From Aspidiotus rigidus (lineage: Eukaryota > Arthropoda > Insecta > Hemiptera > Diaspididae): a stretch of 64,000 nt of DNA. A program made the translations under genes and the position numbers. Every line of letters starts with the position of its first letter. Within the stretch, counting starts at the first letter, position 1. Below are positions 29,030-49,270 of the stretch, one piece after another. Under the pieces are notes generated by a model that did not search any database, had not been told where the DNA came from, and saw only the letters and a program-made list of their open reading frames with translations. The stretch is taken from NCBI GenBank assembly GCA_035079385.1, contig JAVHKY010000028.1, positions 1,612,001 through 1,676,000 of the forward strand. The letters are read 5' to 3'.

Positions 29030-29560
29030 AAGCAATGGGAAGGTACCGCGAATTCGGTCTTGCTCGTGATGAGCGATCAGCTACAGCTCACCGCGAGCTC
29101 ATGACGAAAGACCAGCTTCACAGTATCGTTCCTTCCTTCGCGGGAATCTACGAGAATTTTCTCGCGTCCGACTGCCTCCGTCAAACCCGGGGCATTGATC
29201 GTTCTCTCACCGCGAGCTCTAATGAAGAAAGACGAGCTTCACAGTATCATTACCTTCCTCGCGCGAAAGTACGAGAATTTTCTCGCATCCACCCGCCTCT
29301 ATCAAACACGGGGCCTCGATCGTTTTCTCACCGCGAGCTCATGACGAAAGACGAGCTTCACCGTGTCATTCCCTTCCTCGCGCGAACCTACGAGAATTTT
29401 CTCGCATCCGCCTGTCTCTATTAAACACGGGGCCTCCATCGTTCTCTTACCGCGAGCTCATGACGAAAGACGAGCTTCACAGTATCGTTCCTTCCTCGCG
29501 CGAAAGTACGAGAATTTTCTCGGATCCGGTGCCTTATTGAGCGTAGGGCCTCACGGCAAG
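29030..29560. repeat. ~120-bp GC-richer minisatellite
   Basis: Four or more units share ATGACGAAAGACGAGCTTCA, TACGAGAATTTTCTCGC and CGTTCTCTCACCGCGAGCTC. The spacing is close to 120 bp (for example 29103, 29343 and 29463). Base composition is clearly more GC-rich than the surroundings. Decayed units continue to about 29970. The long open frames here are by-products of the repeat. Confidence 0.85.
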
Positions 29561-30749
29561 CTTAACGAACAACGGCTCGGGATATCCTTCCCAGAACTGG
29601 CTGTGGAAACGAGAATTTTCTTGAATTCACCTGCCTAGATAAAACGGGGCTGTTACAGTTCTCTCCTGGCGAGGTCACACTGGAGCGCGATCTTCGCGGT
29701 ATATGTTTTTCACCATTGCCTGAAACAACGAGAATTTTCACGTACTCATCCAATTAGACCAAACACAGGGCTCCAACTGGTCTCTCACCGCAAGCTCATA
29801 ACAGAAGACAATCTTAAGGACATCATTCCCTTCAGCGGGTGAAGCCCCGAGCAATTCTGGGCATTCGTCTGCCTCAATCAAATACTGAACTGTAGCTGAT
29901 ATCTCATCACGAGCAAGACTTTATTCGCGGTATCATACCTGCCTGAAACAACGAGAGTTTTCGCACTTTTTCCCACCCACGACCAATCTTTTGTTCTCGC
30001 GAAGCTCGATTTCTATGAAAACCAAATGAAATTGAAAAGACTAAGCGATTTTCCAAGTTGGTAACATTGTCATCGTTTTTGGGCACTTGGACACATTTTG
30101 GTGCTTCGAAAAATTATTCAACGTTTTTTTTTTACAACTAAGCACACAATTTTACCGTAGAATCAAGAAAAACTTTGGAGATTAGGCAATTTTTTTCGTT
30201 TTGGAGAAATATTGACCCTTTTTGATCTCATTAACCCATTTTGGTACTTCGCAGAATTTTTTAACAATTTTATTCAGACTCAGCGCTAAATTTTATTTCA
30301 GAATCGGGACAAACATCGAAGATTAGGCGTTTTTATCATTTTGGGGAAATTTTGACCCTTTTCGGGCCCATAAACCTATTTTGGTGCTTCGCAAAATTTT
30401 TTAACAATCTTATTCAGATTCAGTGCTAAATTTTACTCTAGGATTGGGGAACACTCTGGAGATTACGCGATTTTTTCAATAGGAAAATTGTCTTTCGATA
30501 ATTCACAACTTTGGGAGTCCCTGCTGTGAAATTACGGCACATTTTGGTGCATAACTCGGCTCAGAAAAGTCGTCGAAATTTCGGATCTGGCTCAAATTAA
30601 AGATAAAATTGAGATAGAAAATTCGTACGTTCAAAGTATACGTCTAACGTTTCGCGTTTTCGCGCTACGACAGATTTAGCGCAAACTCCCATTTAACTGG
30701 TAACATCTTTCTGCCCCACTTTGTATACTATACTCGTATAACTTTTTTT

Positions 30750-32100
30750 TTTTTTAACAGAGGGAACCTGTTTTACGGGGGGAGGGGTATTTGAGAGAAT
30801 CGCCCTGCGCTGTGTGCCGTCGGGCAAAAAACTTTAACAAATTTCAACCTCCGAGCTATATAATGATAGGAGGAGAACTTGAAAAATTAAGCTCCGAGCT
30901 TTGCCGGCCACGCGGTGGACGTTTTTTCTAAATATCCCGTCTCCCCCCCCCCCTGAATAGAGTAGGGCCCCTGTTAAAAGTTTAACTTCCAAGCTATATA
31001 TTATAATTGAGGGTAAGAGGAGGACTTAGAAAAAACTCACGGGTTCTTTAACGGAGTTAAACGAGGGATGGCAAGGAAACTGTTTTCTGGGGCATAAGAG
31101 ACCTGAAAAATGTATGACGTCATCAGATTGTATCGTCATAAACTTGAACTATAACGTCATCAAATTGTGATTTCACAGGCTTGGTCTTTGGATCTATATA
31201 TATGATAGGAGCAGGACTTGGCAAAATTTCAACCTCTGAGTTTTATTATGTATAATTATTCATTACAGTAATAATTATTATATTATTATGAAAATAAGAA
31301 TTTTAGTTATATTATCTAATTGTCCGAGCGAAAATTGACAGACAGAAAAAAAAAAAAAACACTGAAAATTGGCCGTCAGAAAATTGTGATTGCTGAAAAA
31401 TGAACGTACAAAATTTGAACGTGACGAGATTTAGATTTTGCAAAAGTCAATCGTGCAAAATTTGGACATTACAAAATTTGAGTGTTGGAAAAAATATAAA
31501 TTCTGAAATCGTATCTTGAATCATATTACGTGAATAAAGTTTGTTGCCACTCATCAAAGTTGGTCTCAGGAACATGTGAGAAAAAGCCGACCGACCCAAG
31601 TGGTAGGCATCCACTGTAGGGGGCACACATGTGAACCAAAAGTTGGTTTTCCGCATTTATTTCAGAAAAAACGGCAGTTACGGGAAAATTACCTCAGTCC
31701 AAAAATGTTCATCATAAAATTTCCAATAAAAAGGTATTCTTGTCATTTTCATATAAACGCACCGTTCTGGAACTAGAGGACGTGATGAATAAATGATTTT
31801 TGCAAAAGTTGTAAAAGACGCACTTCCTCGAACGACGTGATACACAGCCACGCGTAAAACAAATCAAAATTTAATTGTGAAATCCAGGAGAATAAGAAGT
31901 AATAAATGCAATTAGGAATAAAGAAAAATATAGAAGAAAGATAGAGATAATACTGAATTGCGAACGAGGTACTATGAGTTGCGTAGGACGAGTAAGGGGC
32001 TGACGAAGAAAACTTACTTGCACTATATCAAAAATATCCAGATTGGGATGAAGACAGAACCCCAAAAATTTTGGGGCTGCGTTAATTAAGGGAAGAGGAA
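30750..32100. other. Intergenic repeat-like DNA, no gene seen
   Basis: The region contains AAGTCCC/GAGGACTTGGAAAAA-type modules (30840-31220), poly-C runs, an A-run, and no coding signal. Confidence 0.45.
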
Positions 32101-32119
32101 TGTTTGCGCTCCTAACGTT

Positions 32120-32895
32120 ATGAAACTTGCAAATCAAACCTGTACCGACGTAGATAACATAGCCACTGCTTTTGCAAATTATTTCACTTCTGTATATACT
32201 CTTAAAAGTCCCTACTTGAGTGAAGATACCCGGAGGCATAGTATTCGAGACAACAATTCAGTAACGCTAAAAAGTCTCTCGCTGTCGGACGTTAACACAG
32301 CCCTGTCCAAGCTTAAGCCTAAACGAGGTGTTGGCCCAGATGGTATACCTCCTTATGTCTATAAGGCGTGTAAGAATGTACTTGTGGCACCATTAACACA
32401 TGTATTCAATATTATACTCAAATCGTAAACGTATCCTCGTTCTTGAACAATTTCTAAGGTAGAAGTGAAAATATTGAAGAAATACAGAACTATAGACCCA
32501 TATCCATTATTCCAGTGCTGGCAAAAATATTTGAGTCAGCCATCTTCAGTAGGCTATATGACCAGACATCGCAACAGATTCCTATGCAAGAGCATGGATT
32601 TGTAAAAGGACGATCTGTAGAGACGAACGTAACGGAGTTGACGCACTATGTTGGACAGGTACTAGACAAACGCATCCCATCACAAGTAGATATAATTTAC
32701 ACTGACTTCAGCAAAGCATTTGATAAAGTAGATCACAAGATATTAATTGAAAAATTAGATGAGTTAGGTTACTCGGATAGTCTTTTAAATCTATTTCGAT
32801 CATATTTATGTGATAGGAAGCAGGAATATCGCATACATTTGATTGTCCTGGACCACACCTCATTCAACTCCATTAAAGCACCTGTGAGTTCTTAA
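32120..32895 (+). mobile_element. Non-LTR (Jockey/CR1-like) RT fragment with a frameshift
   Basis: Two adjacent frames give DNIATAFANYFTSVY, LKPKRGVGPDGIPPYVYK, then YRPISIIPVLAKIFESAIFSRLYDQ, QHGFVKGRSVETN and IIYTDFSKAFDKVDHKIL. These are RT motifs of Jockey/CR1-type LINEs from the pre-RT segment through the palm motif with the first catalytic Asp. A frameshift/stop near 32428 separates them. The FADD-containing part is missing, so the fragment is dead and ends just downstream of PAICS. Confidence 0.88.
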
Positions 32896-33236
32896 TATCT
32901 TTACCAGCACCCTAGCCACCCATTGGTTTACAGGCTCAAAGTTACCCTCATCAGAAAAGAAATTGGATGGAGAAAATTTTGTAACTGACTTTTTTTTTTG
33001 TGAAGGAGGCAATTCTCGAGTTATTTCTGAATAAAGTGAAAATAGGTAACTGTTTTCTTCATAATACACAGTTTATACTGTACAGTATTCTCTTGGAGAT
33101 ATTTCTTTCATCGATATTCCAATGCTACTAGCCTATATTATTCTACATTTATTCGTATAAGAAATTTAAATGTTTACTATTATTTTTGGAGGAACAATAA
33201 GTTTTACTTCGCGAATATTCTAAATAGGTAACTTAG

Positions 33237-40902
<7,666 letters not shown>

Positions 40903-40994
40903 GGTGATCGGCCTATCTGTAAAAGCGTGAATGAAAAACGTAAAAATAAAGAAGAGAGTCAGCGAGATAGTAAATCTTAGAAGCACAGTAGGTA

Positions 40995-41645
40995 TAATGG
41001 ACCGCCATCTTGATTGCAGAAAACGTAAACAGGAGAAAAACTCCCATAAGAGCCAATGTTAAATTTCAATAAATTCGTGATTTTCAATGAACGATAACTC
41101 GAGATCGGCTCGATAGATTTTTTTGATATTACCCTCGTTGGAAAGGAAATTTTATGGACAACAAATTATCTTCTCTTTGATTTTTCTCTAGAAGCATTTT
41201 TTTTTCGAAGTTATCGATTAATAATTGAAACACGTCTTTTCAGTTCTGGGTAACAAGTGAACTCTTTTTAGCCAAACCCAACCAAGCGACATGATAACGA
41301 TCTGGCAAAAAGGAGAATCTCCTCTTATAGTAAAGGAACATTTCTCTAGATTGTCATCATGTCGTTTGGTTGGGTTTGGCTAAATAGGGTTCACTTGTTA
41401 CCCAGAACTGAAAAAACGTGTTTCAATTATTAATCAATAACTCCGAAAAAAATGCTTCTAGAGAAAAATCAAAGAGAAGATAATTTGTTGTCCATAACAT
41501 TTCCTTTCCAACGAGGGTAATATCAAAAAAATCTATCGAACTGATCTCCAGTAATCGTTCATTGAAAATCACGAATTTATTGAAATTCAACATTGGCTCT
41601 TATGGGAGTGTTTATGTTTTCTGCAATCAAGATGGCGGTCCATTA
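40995..41645. mobile_element. 650-bp palindrome (fold-back element) upstream of PAICS exon 1
   Basis: The ends are TAATGGACCGCCATCTTGAT and ATCAAGATGGCGGTCCATTA. Arms of about 300 bp are inverted copies with roughly 90% identity by eye; the spacer of about 40 bp is near 41310-41350. It is non-coding. GCACAGT occurs just outside both ends (about 40983 and 41646) and may be a diverged duplication. It sits 79 bp upstream of the first PAICS coding exon. Confidence 0.9.
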
Positions 41646-41649
41646 GCAC

Positions 41650-42380
41650 AGTCTGCTGCTAGCTAAAAGCCAGAAGCCGAATTCACCCAAATTTCATTAA
41701 TAAGAGTGAAGTTGAAAGGCAGCTTTATTCAAACCTTCCCAAGTCGAAAGCCAAAATTCATCAGTTTTTTTTTCGGGGGGGGGGGGAGGTATTTAAAGCC
41801 GTGTTGAAATTGAAAGAAAGTAATAAATGTGATGCGCTCTGCAAAAAGGTACCACAAGTCAACGTGGTGAAAGCTCCTCGTGTAAAATTGGCCGCCGAAT
41901 TAGGCCCGTCTTACACCAGAAAATGAGAGGAGCACGCTTGTGAATGTCATCACTGACTTCTATGATCTTTCAATCAAACATTATAAACAACTTTCGTCGC
42001 AGAAAATGAACCTCACATGAAATGCAGTTTTACACGCGGGGAGCTTTTATCATGCCGACTTTGTGTCCCTTTTCGCAGAACGCATCACAAATGTTGAGAA
42101 AGATTGTTTCCAATTCAATTCAGCTATTCAGCTGTTCAGCATAGAAGCCCAACAGGAGAACAGGTATCTTCCACAAGTGTGACAAAGCCTCGATTCTCCT
42201 GATCGTTTCACTTATCGAAAAATTTATCCGTCACAAAACAACTAAATTGAGCTGAAAGCCATATATTTCAAAGCCGTGAGTTTAAGCCAAAGGTGAAATT
42301 TTCAGCTGCAATACTCTGCTTTGGAAATACACAATTTGCCAAAAGAACATTTAAGATTGGAAAACATTTGAATGACGTCA
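41650..42380. other. Intergenic DNA, nothing recognised
   Basis: There is a G-run near 41777 and no coding signal. Confidence 0.45.
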
Positions 42381-42384
42381 AGTT

Positions 42385-42630
42385 TCAGTTGAACGCTTTA
42401 TTAGATAAGGGAATGGAGATTAAGCGATGTACGTGTATTAACGTTATAATACCCGCACGTTGATGAATATGGGGGTGAAGGGATCCTCCACCTATCAAAA
42501 CACCTGTGGAGGTAGGCTTCCGAAAAATAGAAATGGAGATAGAAAAAGAGGTATTAGCGTGTCCATGTGAGACATTAGGAGTGAAGAAGAGGCGTAAGTC
42601 GAGGACGGATAGAGTCAAATGGCTCAACTC
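42385..42630 (-). mobile_element. Penelope-like RT thumb-region fragment
   Basis: The minus strand encodes FSISIFRKPTSTGVLIGGGS, then LHPHIHQRAGIITLIHVHRL and PLSNKAF. This corresponds to the PLE segment 'F.I.IYRKPTHTD..I...S.HP..HK.A.....V.RLLS.PLS' that follows YVDD and FLD. It is short and truncated. Confidence 0.75.
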
Positions 42631-42649
42631 GTCAAAATTCTTTAGAGTT

Positions 42650-45400
42650 CCTTAGGTCAAAGCCTCTGCCCGCCTCAGAATCACAATTCCCCCTCCCCCT
42701 TCCCTCTTCATATAGAGCATAATGTTTGAAATTTTCCCACTTCCCTAAATTAAGCCGGAGCACTTGTCTTTCTCGGAACCACAATGTATCGTCCCTCAGC
42801 TAAATGGTAGAAACTTTAGGTTCCCCTTTCATATTCAGCCTAATGAATGAAATTTTTCTGAATACCCTTGTGATAAGTATAGTTCGATAGTCAGAGTTTT
42901 CTGAATATTCTCTCTCTTTCCTATACAAAGTGCTTGAAGGTCGAAATTTCTTCAAATCCTCCTCCTGCTATTGAACAGTTCGAAGATGAAAAACTTTCCA
43001 AGTATACATGTATAGATTTTTTTGAGTCCCCTGTCGGAGTTTCCTCTCCCTCCTATGTAGCTCGAAGGTCGACGTTTTCCCAAGTCCATGAAGTAGGTCA
43101 GAGCCCCGTCTCTCTAAGCATAATTTTCCGAGGGGAGTGACAGACGGCACACATTTTGGCCAGGTAACCATTCATTGAACATTTTTCTTGTTAAAAAGAT
43201 TCTTAGAGAGTTCAAATTACGTAGAATTTTGTAGAAGACGGACTTACAGCTTCACTAGTACTTAGGGAGATTTTTAAGCCTAATGTTACTTGAAAATGTT
43301 TTCCTTGAAACTTTCGCCTGTTGACCGTTGAGGGGCACTTCAATATAAATAAATCTATACTACGAGAATGAGGTCCAAAAATGAGGCCGAAACAAATACT
43401 ATTCACACTGAGGGGAAAGTTTTCTTAGTGTTTAAAACCTTGAACTTTCAATGTCTTGACTTCAAACTCTCAAGCACGAGACTGTACATAGGAGATGCTC
43501 ATTCATCTGACTCCGAAAATTTTTCTTCGACTTCGTCAACATAAGTTTTCCGTATTATAAGTTTCTACTCTATGGACAGGCCCGTCGAGAGCTATTCTGC
43601 TGTCCTGGTTGGATACCTGTACTCCACCCCCGACAATATTGCTATCATTAGAAAAAAAAAAATACAACAAGAAGAAATTCATCGTTTGATTAAAATTAAT
43701 TTACAAAAGATCAATTTTTCCTCAATTTTGTCATCCCTCTAATGCGCCGTTCTGGGCAATCGCCTTTTCTACCATACGGTCGCGACGGGCCTATTAATAA
43801 AGATTTAATGATAAATAAACCGCACTTTTTACCATGAAGTTTTTAGATTATTGTATAACTCGAAGAGAAAAAAAAAAAAAACAATGTGGATAATTTTTAA
43901 ACATTATTGGCTCATCCTTCAATGTTCAAATTATTCAAAGATATCAAAATGGGGAAACGTATAACGTTATGTCAGATTTTAATCCTAGTCTTCCAACATC
44001 TTGTCGTAACTACCTTAATCGCATAATGAGATCTGGAGTAAATGAGTCTCGAAAATCTGCATTGTATTTTCGTGTTCTTTTAATTGAAGAAAACATAGGC
44101 ATTTTACCTAACACGTTCCAACATGTTTCGAAAAGAGGCGAACGTATCGAAAATACTATGCTTTATACCAAAGTAATTTTGTCGCAGATTAATGAGAATT
44201 GAAGAGAATTTATTCCGTATAAAATTTTTAATATGGGAAGTAGGTAAGATGCGTGCAGTAATAGAATATCATCCTGCTCAGTTAACCCTTCTAGTTATTA
44301 GGTCGATTAAATTCTTACATACTTGCCGTAAAGTCTTTTTTCACAACACGAATCAGTAATAATAAATTTTAACGTACCTGTAACGAGATATTTTCCCAAG
44401 TTACTCGTAATATAAAAATTTGCACAGAGTCACAATTTGATCACTAGGTATCAATCGACGTCGTTCGGAGAAAGAAAGATACAATAACAATACTCGTGCA
44501 GTGGATTCAAGGCAAAGCGATAAACAACGATAAGAGAATCTCCTATATACCATAAGTAGTGTTGTTCGAACTTACGTAAGTTACGTCATAATGTTCGACC
44601 TCTCTGAAAGACGGTGGTGGTTTTTAATTGAGAGCTGAAATACTCTCAAACCATGTAGAATAAGACGTATTGTACTCTAAATACAGGCACCTACTTGTTG
44701 GACCTGATTTCAAGGTTTGTATCGCAAGAGATAAGGAATAAGTTATGTAAAGGTTTTATATTAGGATTTAGCGCAATGAAATATGATGTTTATGAAATTT
44801 TTTAACTCGCCTATCTATTGTGAGCTTCTATCCCTTGTGAATCTCTTACAAAAAACACGTTGACGTAGAAAAAATTACTTTTTAGGAGATAAATGAGCCA
44901 GAGAAAGTCTATCAAAAACCACATAAAGTTTCCGCTGATATACTACAAAGAGAGAAGTTGAAAGTATTTGCTTTTTTTAGTAAGCTCGTAGATTATTTGA
45001 TGATAAAGTTGAGAGATATTCGTATTGTAAATTTTAATTCCAGTCTCAGTCATTACTCCAGTGAGATGAACTTTTATTTCCACTTACTTGACAGTATCCC
45101 CTGAAGAAAAGGTCCTAGGCGAAAAGCACATTTAATTGTCGGTTCAATAGAATCGTATCACAAGTAAACAGCTACAATGGCAAATCTTTCCTGTCCTTCT
45201 CTTCACTCGAATGCCTCTCAACGGCCAATATTTACGGGTCTCTTATATTTACTCTCCCCCTTTCATTTGCAACTTCATTCCTACATTACAAACCCGTTCA
45301 CTCAACACATTCATTGTACCCTCACTGCTCTCAACATTTTCGTCCAGTTTCTTGTACCTCCGGTTACATCACAATCAACTCCCAAGACCCCCTATGATTC
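42650..45400. other. Intergenic DNA between PAICS and PPAT, no gene seen
   Basis: It contains AAGTCC-type dispersed modules (42920-43110) and AT-rich unique-looking sequence. No ORF with a recognisable domain is present. Confidence 0.45.
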
Positions 45401-45405
45401 CAAAA

Positions 45406-45605
45406 CAGGGGTGCCGTGATCCCCCAAAGCTTACGAAGATTTCGCCCCCACTAAAAAAAAAAATTTTAACAAGCAAAGAAAAAAAAAAAAGGCCCTACCA
45501 ATAATGTTACGAGAACAAAGGAAAAAACCGTCCCCCCCCCCCCAAAAAAAGAAAAAAATTCCTACGAAGAACTGTCTTCAAAAAAGTGGCTTCACGGCAC
45601 CCCTG
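45406..45605. mobile_element. MITE with CAGGGGTGCCGTGA ends
   Basis: The TIRs CAGGGGTGCCGTGA and TTCACGGCACCCCTG are hAT-like. They are flanked by CAAAA on both sides (45401-45405 and 45606-45610), a short or decayed duplication. The core is A/C-homopolymer-rich. Confidence 0.75.
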
Positions 45606-46859
45606 CAAAATAACTAATCCGGTTCTTTCTCTGTCTCAGATTGCAGAAATTTTTCGTCTCTTCATCCATCATATATGAATTTGTTATAAAACTAACCCCC
45701 TGCACTGGTCATCTATTGCCAGAAATTTCAAACACGGGAAAGGAATTGGTCTCAACATTTTTCTGAATCCGCTCTACCTTCATTTGCGTCTTTCTTTTGT
45801 TGTCGCTCGAGGTTTCGTCCATATCTATTCAGAAACAAGTGCTCAAAAAGAAAGCTTAATATTTTCGCGATGGAACTATTCTACGAAGATGTTCCATAGT
45901 CACTGGACGCTTCACATATTCCGCGAGTTTATTTAGGAAGGTTGGAGGAGTTGTTGTCTGGAACAATATTGTTTTTGAGTTTTATTCACGGTATCATTCT
46001 TTCGTCCTTCTTATTTCTTCTTTCGCTTTACGGAAAAATACATTGACCTAGAAAACGAGACTGACGCATATTCTGACGTACCTACTTTATCGATGCACGT
46101 TTGGCATTTTACTGCGAGTATCGTCATCGCATCGAATAAACAAGATTAGCTTGTCTATTATGAGGATAAAAATTTATACAGTTTTTTCTGGTATCATAAT
46201 AAGGAAATCATTCGATTATTCATTTTATCTATTTGCATAACAGATTCTAATGCTTTTCAAATAATCCTTAGGTGATAGAAAGTACTGTTCGAGTAAGAAC
46301 CTAAAAGTTACTTCAAATTGATTATCTGGTATTTTGGAAGAAGAAATGTTTACAGGTTCGGGATTATCTTTCACAAAGGATTTGTTTTAGACGCAGACTC
46401 TTGGTCAAATCGTCAGCCTCTCTTCTGTCTCGATAATTGGACTTGGCAGGGTTAAAGTGCACACTGATCTACGAGCAAACTTTTCTCTCAGTCGTTCCAT
46501 TTTTCTCTCTACGAAAAATCATAAGTCACTTTTTTAATATGTCGTTGATCGCGCTCAAACTAGGATCCTCGTATAGAAATTGTGAGATCTTCACAGAAAG
46601 ATGGCAGGTTCCTTGGGAGATATAGGCACGGGTCTCTGTCTGTCTGGCAAATTATTATTCTGTGGAGGACTGATCGATCTAAATTAGTGTTTTGGAAAAA
46701 TTCGTTGATCAAGTTATACAGATTACGATGAAAAGTTGAAATAATTTTGGCCATTTAGCTATTTATATGATGGGGGGGGGGGATTTCGGACAACTTTCGA
46801 ATTTCGAGCTTCATGTAAAAATTATAAATTAATTTTTCGTGGAATCACAACAAGTTAAA

Positions 46860-47024
46860 CGAAATATTTTTCCGCTTTCATTCCACATAAATACGAGTTT
46901 ATTTGTATATGTATAGACGACTTTGTCAACCTGAAGAAGAACGCTGGTCGTTTGAAACGCGTCGTCTATATGTACAAATAAACTCGTATTTATGTGGAAT
47001 AAAGGCGGAAAAATATTTCTTTTA
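46860..47024 (+). mobile_element. Palindromic element with a hammerhead-like core
   Basis: Arms of about 55 bp (left TCCACATAAATACGAGTTTA; right TAAACTCGTATTTATGTGGA) bracket a 45-nt centre. On the plus strand the centre has a perfect CTGAAGA box (46931-46937), a 4-bp stem AACG/CGTT with loop CTGGT, then GAAA (46954-46957) and CGCGTC. The order and spacing are those of a hammerhead ribozyme of the Penelope-like/retrozyme type. Confidence 0.65.
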
Positions 47025-48049
47025 ATTTGAGCTTCATGTAGAAGGAGGGAAACTTGGAAATAACAAAGTTGAATGAAGAATTCAGGAAACCTGTCCCATG
47101 GAACGAATTTGGTTTTTCGATATTTTGAATTGAATTGAAGATTGCAGTCTGTGGAAAAAACAAAATTTTCCTCAGTGTCTGTCATCATATATAGCTTGAA
47201 AGTCGAAATTTCTACAAGTCCCACTTTCATTCCCAAAAAACAATTTTTTCTCAATGCCTAATTGGATTAGGGTAAGTCAGCGTTCGGCGACCACGGAACA
47301 TCAAATTTTTCAGACCGTAGAACAGGTCCCCAGTAAAAATAGAGAGGAGGGGACATGAAAGAATTTAACTCTTTACGCTACGTATACAAAAAGAGGGGAA
47401 GGACTTGGCGACATTCTACACATTGAGTTCATTTATATCGCGAGAGCTTGGAAAAATATTGACCCTCGAATTATACATATAAGTAGGAGGGCTTAAGAAA
47501 ATTTTTAACGCATCGGCGTAAGAGGGTCTCAACCTGAGGGATGAGGGAAGGTTGGAACTTTGAGTCCAATTCTAGGCCTGCTATTCGAACGATGCACACG
47601 CACTCTGCCGATGTAATTCTCCCCTCTTTCCTCTCGAACCTCAACTGTGTAAACATCTAAAATTGAACTCTATCATATCATCCAACCCTCCATACATCAT
47701 CCCTTTCCCCAAAAAGCCGAGTTGATCTCGGTCTTAAAACTTACAAAACTACGTACCGACAACTCATTAGAAATATCATCTCTATCGAATTTCTGATCCA
47801 CCAGAGCTCTGCTTTATCGATGGATCTAAATCTGGGCCCAAATTTGGTTACGCATACTCGATCCAAGGCGTCAGCGTCATAAACGTGGCCAGTCGTCGAT
47901 TGAGAAATTTTTGCCTCCATTTACACGGCCGAACTGAACGACTTTTGCTGTTGTCTTTGTCATCTCACTCTCATCGCCTTTCGGCTATTTCTACTGTTGA
48001 CTGATTCACCTTCATTTCTCTTGGCTGTACAGGACACCCTATCAACTAG

Positions 48050-49270
48050 CCTTCAGTTCAAGCCAAAGATATTTTTTTTCCCAGTAAATTTCTGAGCCTA
48101 TAAGGTTTAAATTATCCACTAAAGTACGAGTCATATCTGAAGGTGAGAAATAACCCTTTACGTGTCTGCACCTTTATTTCTCACCTTCTGAGCCTATACT
48201 TACTCCTGCTCATGACCTAAAAAACTGTTACCGATCCCTGCCTCCTGGTATAGATTCTGAAAAAACTCAATATTCAAACTTGGAACATAAAAAATAAGCT
48301 ATTCCCCTAAACTTCTCTAATTGAACTACCTATAGTGAACAAATCATTCTCACCTTTGTCAGAGTCCCATCCATTCCTATTTTCTTATAGTAGGTCTATT
48401 TTCTCCTCCTATTTGCCGATATTGCTGATGTGATAATACCTATATCTGTTCAACAACTTTTCTCGTGTCCCAGAGGTCTTGAAAATACCCATCTTTCTCA
48501 CTCCCTTTCTTCACGTTTTCCATCTGCCCTTTGTAACAATTCCTATACAGTCAGCAACTCTCTCGACTATCAACGCTCTACTTACTTACATCCTGTACTG
48601 TAGTCTCTAATGAATTCTGGGCCATATGTACTTCCTGGAACTTGAAGCCAAAGATTCTCTTTTCTTCCCACAAAATTTCTGAGCCTACTTACTCCTGCTT
48701 ATGACCTAAACAACTTTTACCGATTCACGACTCCTGGTATGGATTCTGAAAAAACTCAGTATTCAAACATAGAACAATAAAAAAATAAACTATTCCCCTA
48801 AGCTTCTTATTGAACTATTTGTGGTGAACAAATCATTCTCACCTACGTCAGAGTCCCATCCATTCCTATCTTTTTATAGGTTCATTGTCTCCCCTTCTTG
48901 CCAATACTGCTGATAATATGATGATATCTGCTCAACACCTCTTCTTATGTGCCGGAGCTCTTGAAAATACCCACCATTCTTCACATCTCCCATCCGCCGG
49001 GAAAAATTTTGTCAATACCATAGCAATGCCCTTTCTACAACAAATGGCACAATATTGCCATTTTTTAAGCGTTCTGATTGGTTAAATTTTAAGAAGTGGG
49101 TTTGATCAATTGTTCTGTCAAGAATTTGGCAACATATCAGCTATATGGCATCATTTTTTCCTGGCGGGGCATCTGCCCTTTGTAACAATTCCTATATGGT
49201 CATCAACTCTCTTGACTATCTACGCTCTACTTACTTTCATCCTCTACTATAGTTTCCAATGTTTCCTTAT
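48050..49270. repeat. Tandem ~600-bp duplication of the LINE tail
   Basis: The blocks at 48060-48620 and 48650-49260 share TTTCTGAGCCTA, TGAAAAAACTCA, CAGAGTCCCATCCATTCCTA and TGCCCTTTGTAACAATTCCT in the same order. The second copy is interrupted by the 175-bp insertion at 48995-49169. Confidence 0.85.
48995..49169. mobile_element. 175-bp MITE defined by an empty-site comparison
   Basis: The first tandem copy reads CCATCTGCCC where the second has CATC, this insert, then CATCTGCCC. The insert therefore made a CATC (or CAT) duplication. Its ends CGCCGGGAAAAA and TTTTTTCCTGGCGGGG are imperfect inverted repeats. It is non-coding. Confidence 0.85.

Larger units (their letters stand above)
27750..30723. 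mobile_element. 3-kb TIR element with tandem-repeat arms and minisatellite core
   Basis: Long TIRs start CAGGGTGGGGCAGAAAGATG and end with the complement (..CATCTTTCTGCCCCACTTTG), flanked by TATA on both sides (27746-27749 and 30724-30727). Each arm contains ~140-bp units (AAGTGGAATTTCGC, TTAATGGGCCCAAAAAGG), inverted in the right arm. The centre is a GC-richer minisatellite. There is no transposase. The superfamily is uncertain; TA-rich target and CAGGGTG ends are compatible with Tc1/mariner-like mobilisation. Confidence 0.82.

Noticed and set aside
29030..29640. Overlapping open frames of 90-130 residues
   Set aside because: They are by-products of the GC-richer 120-bp minisatellite. No domain is recognisable and the frames repeat with the unit.
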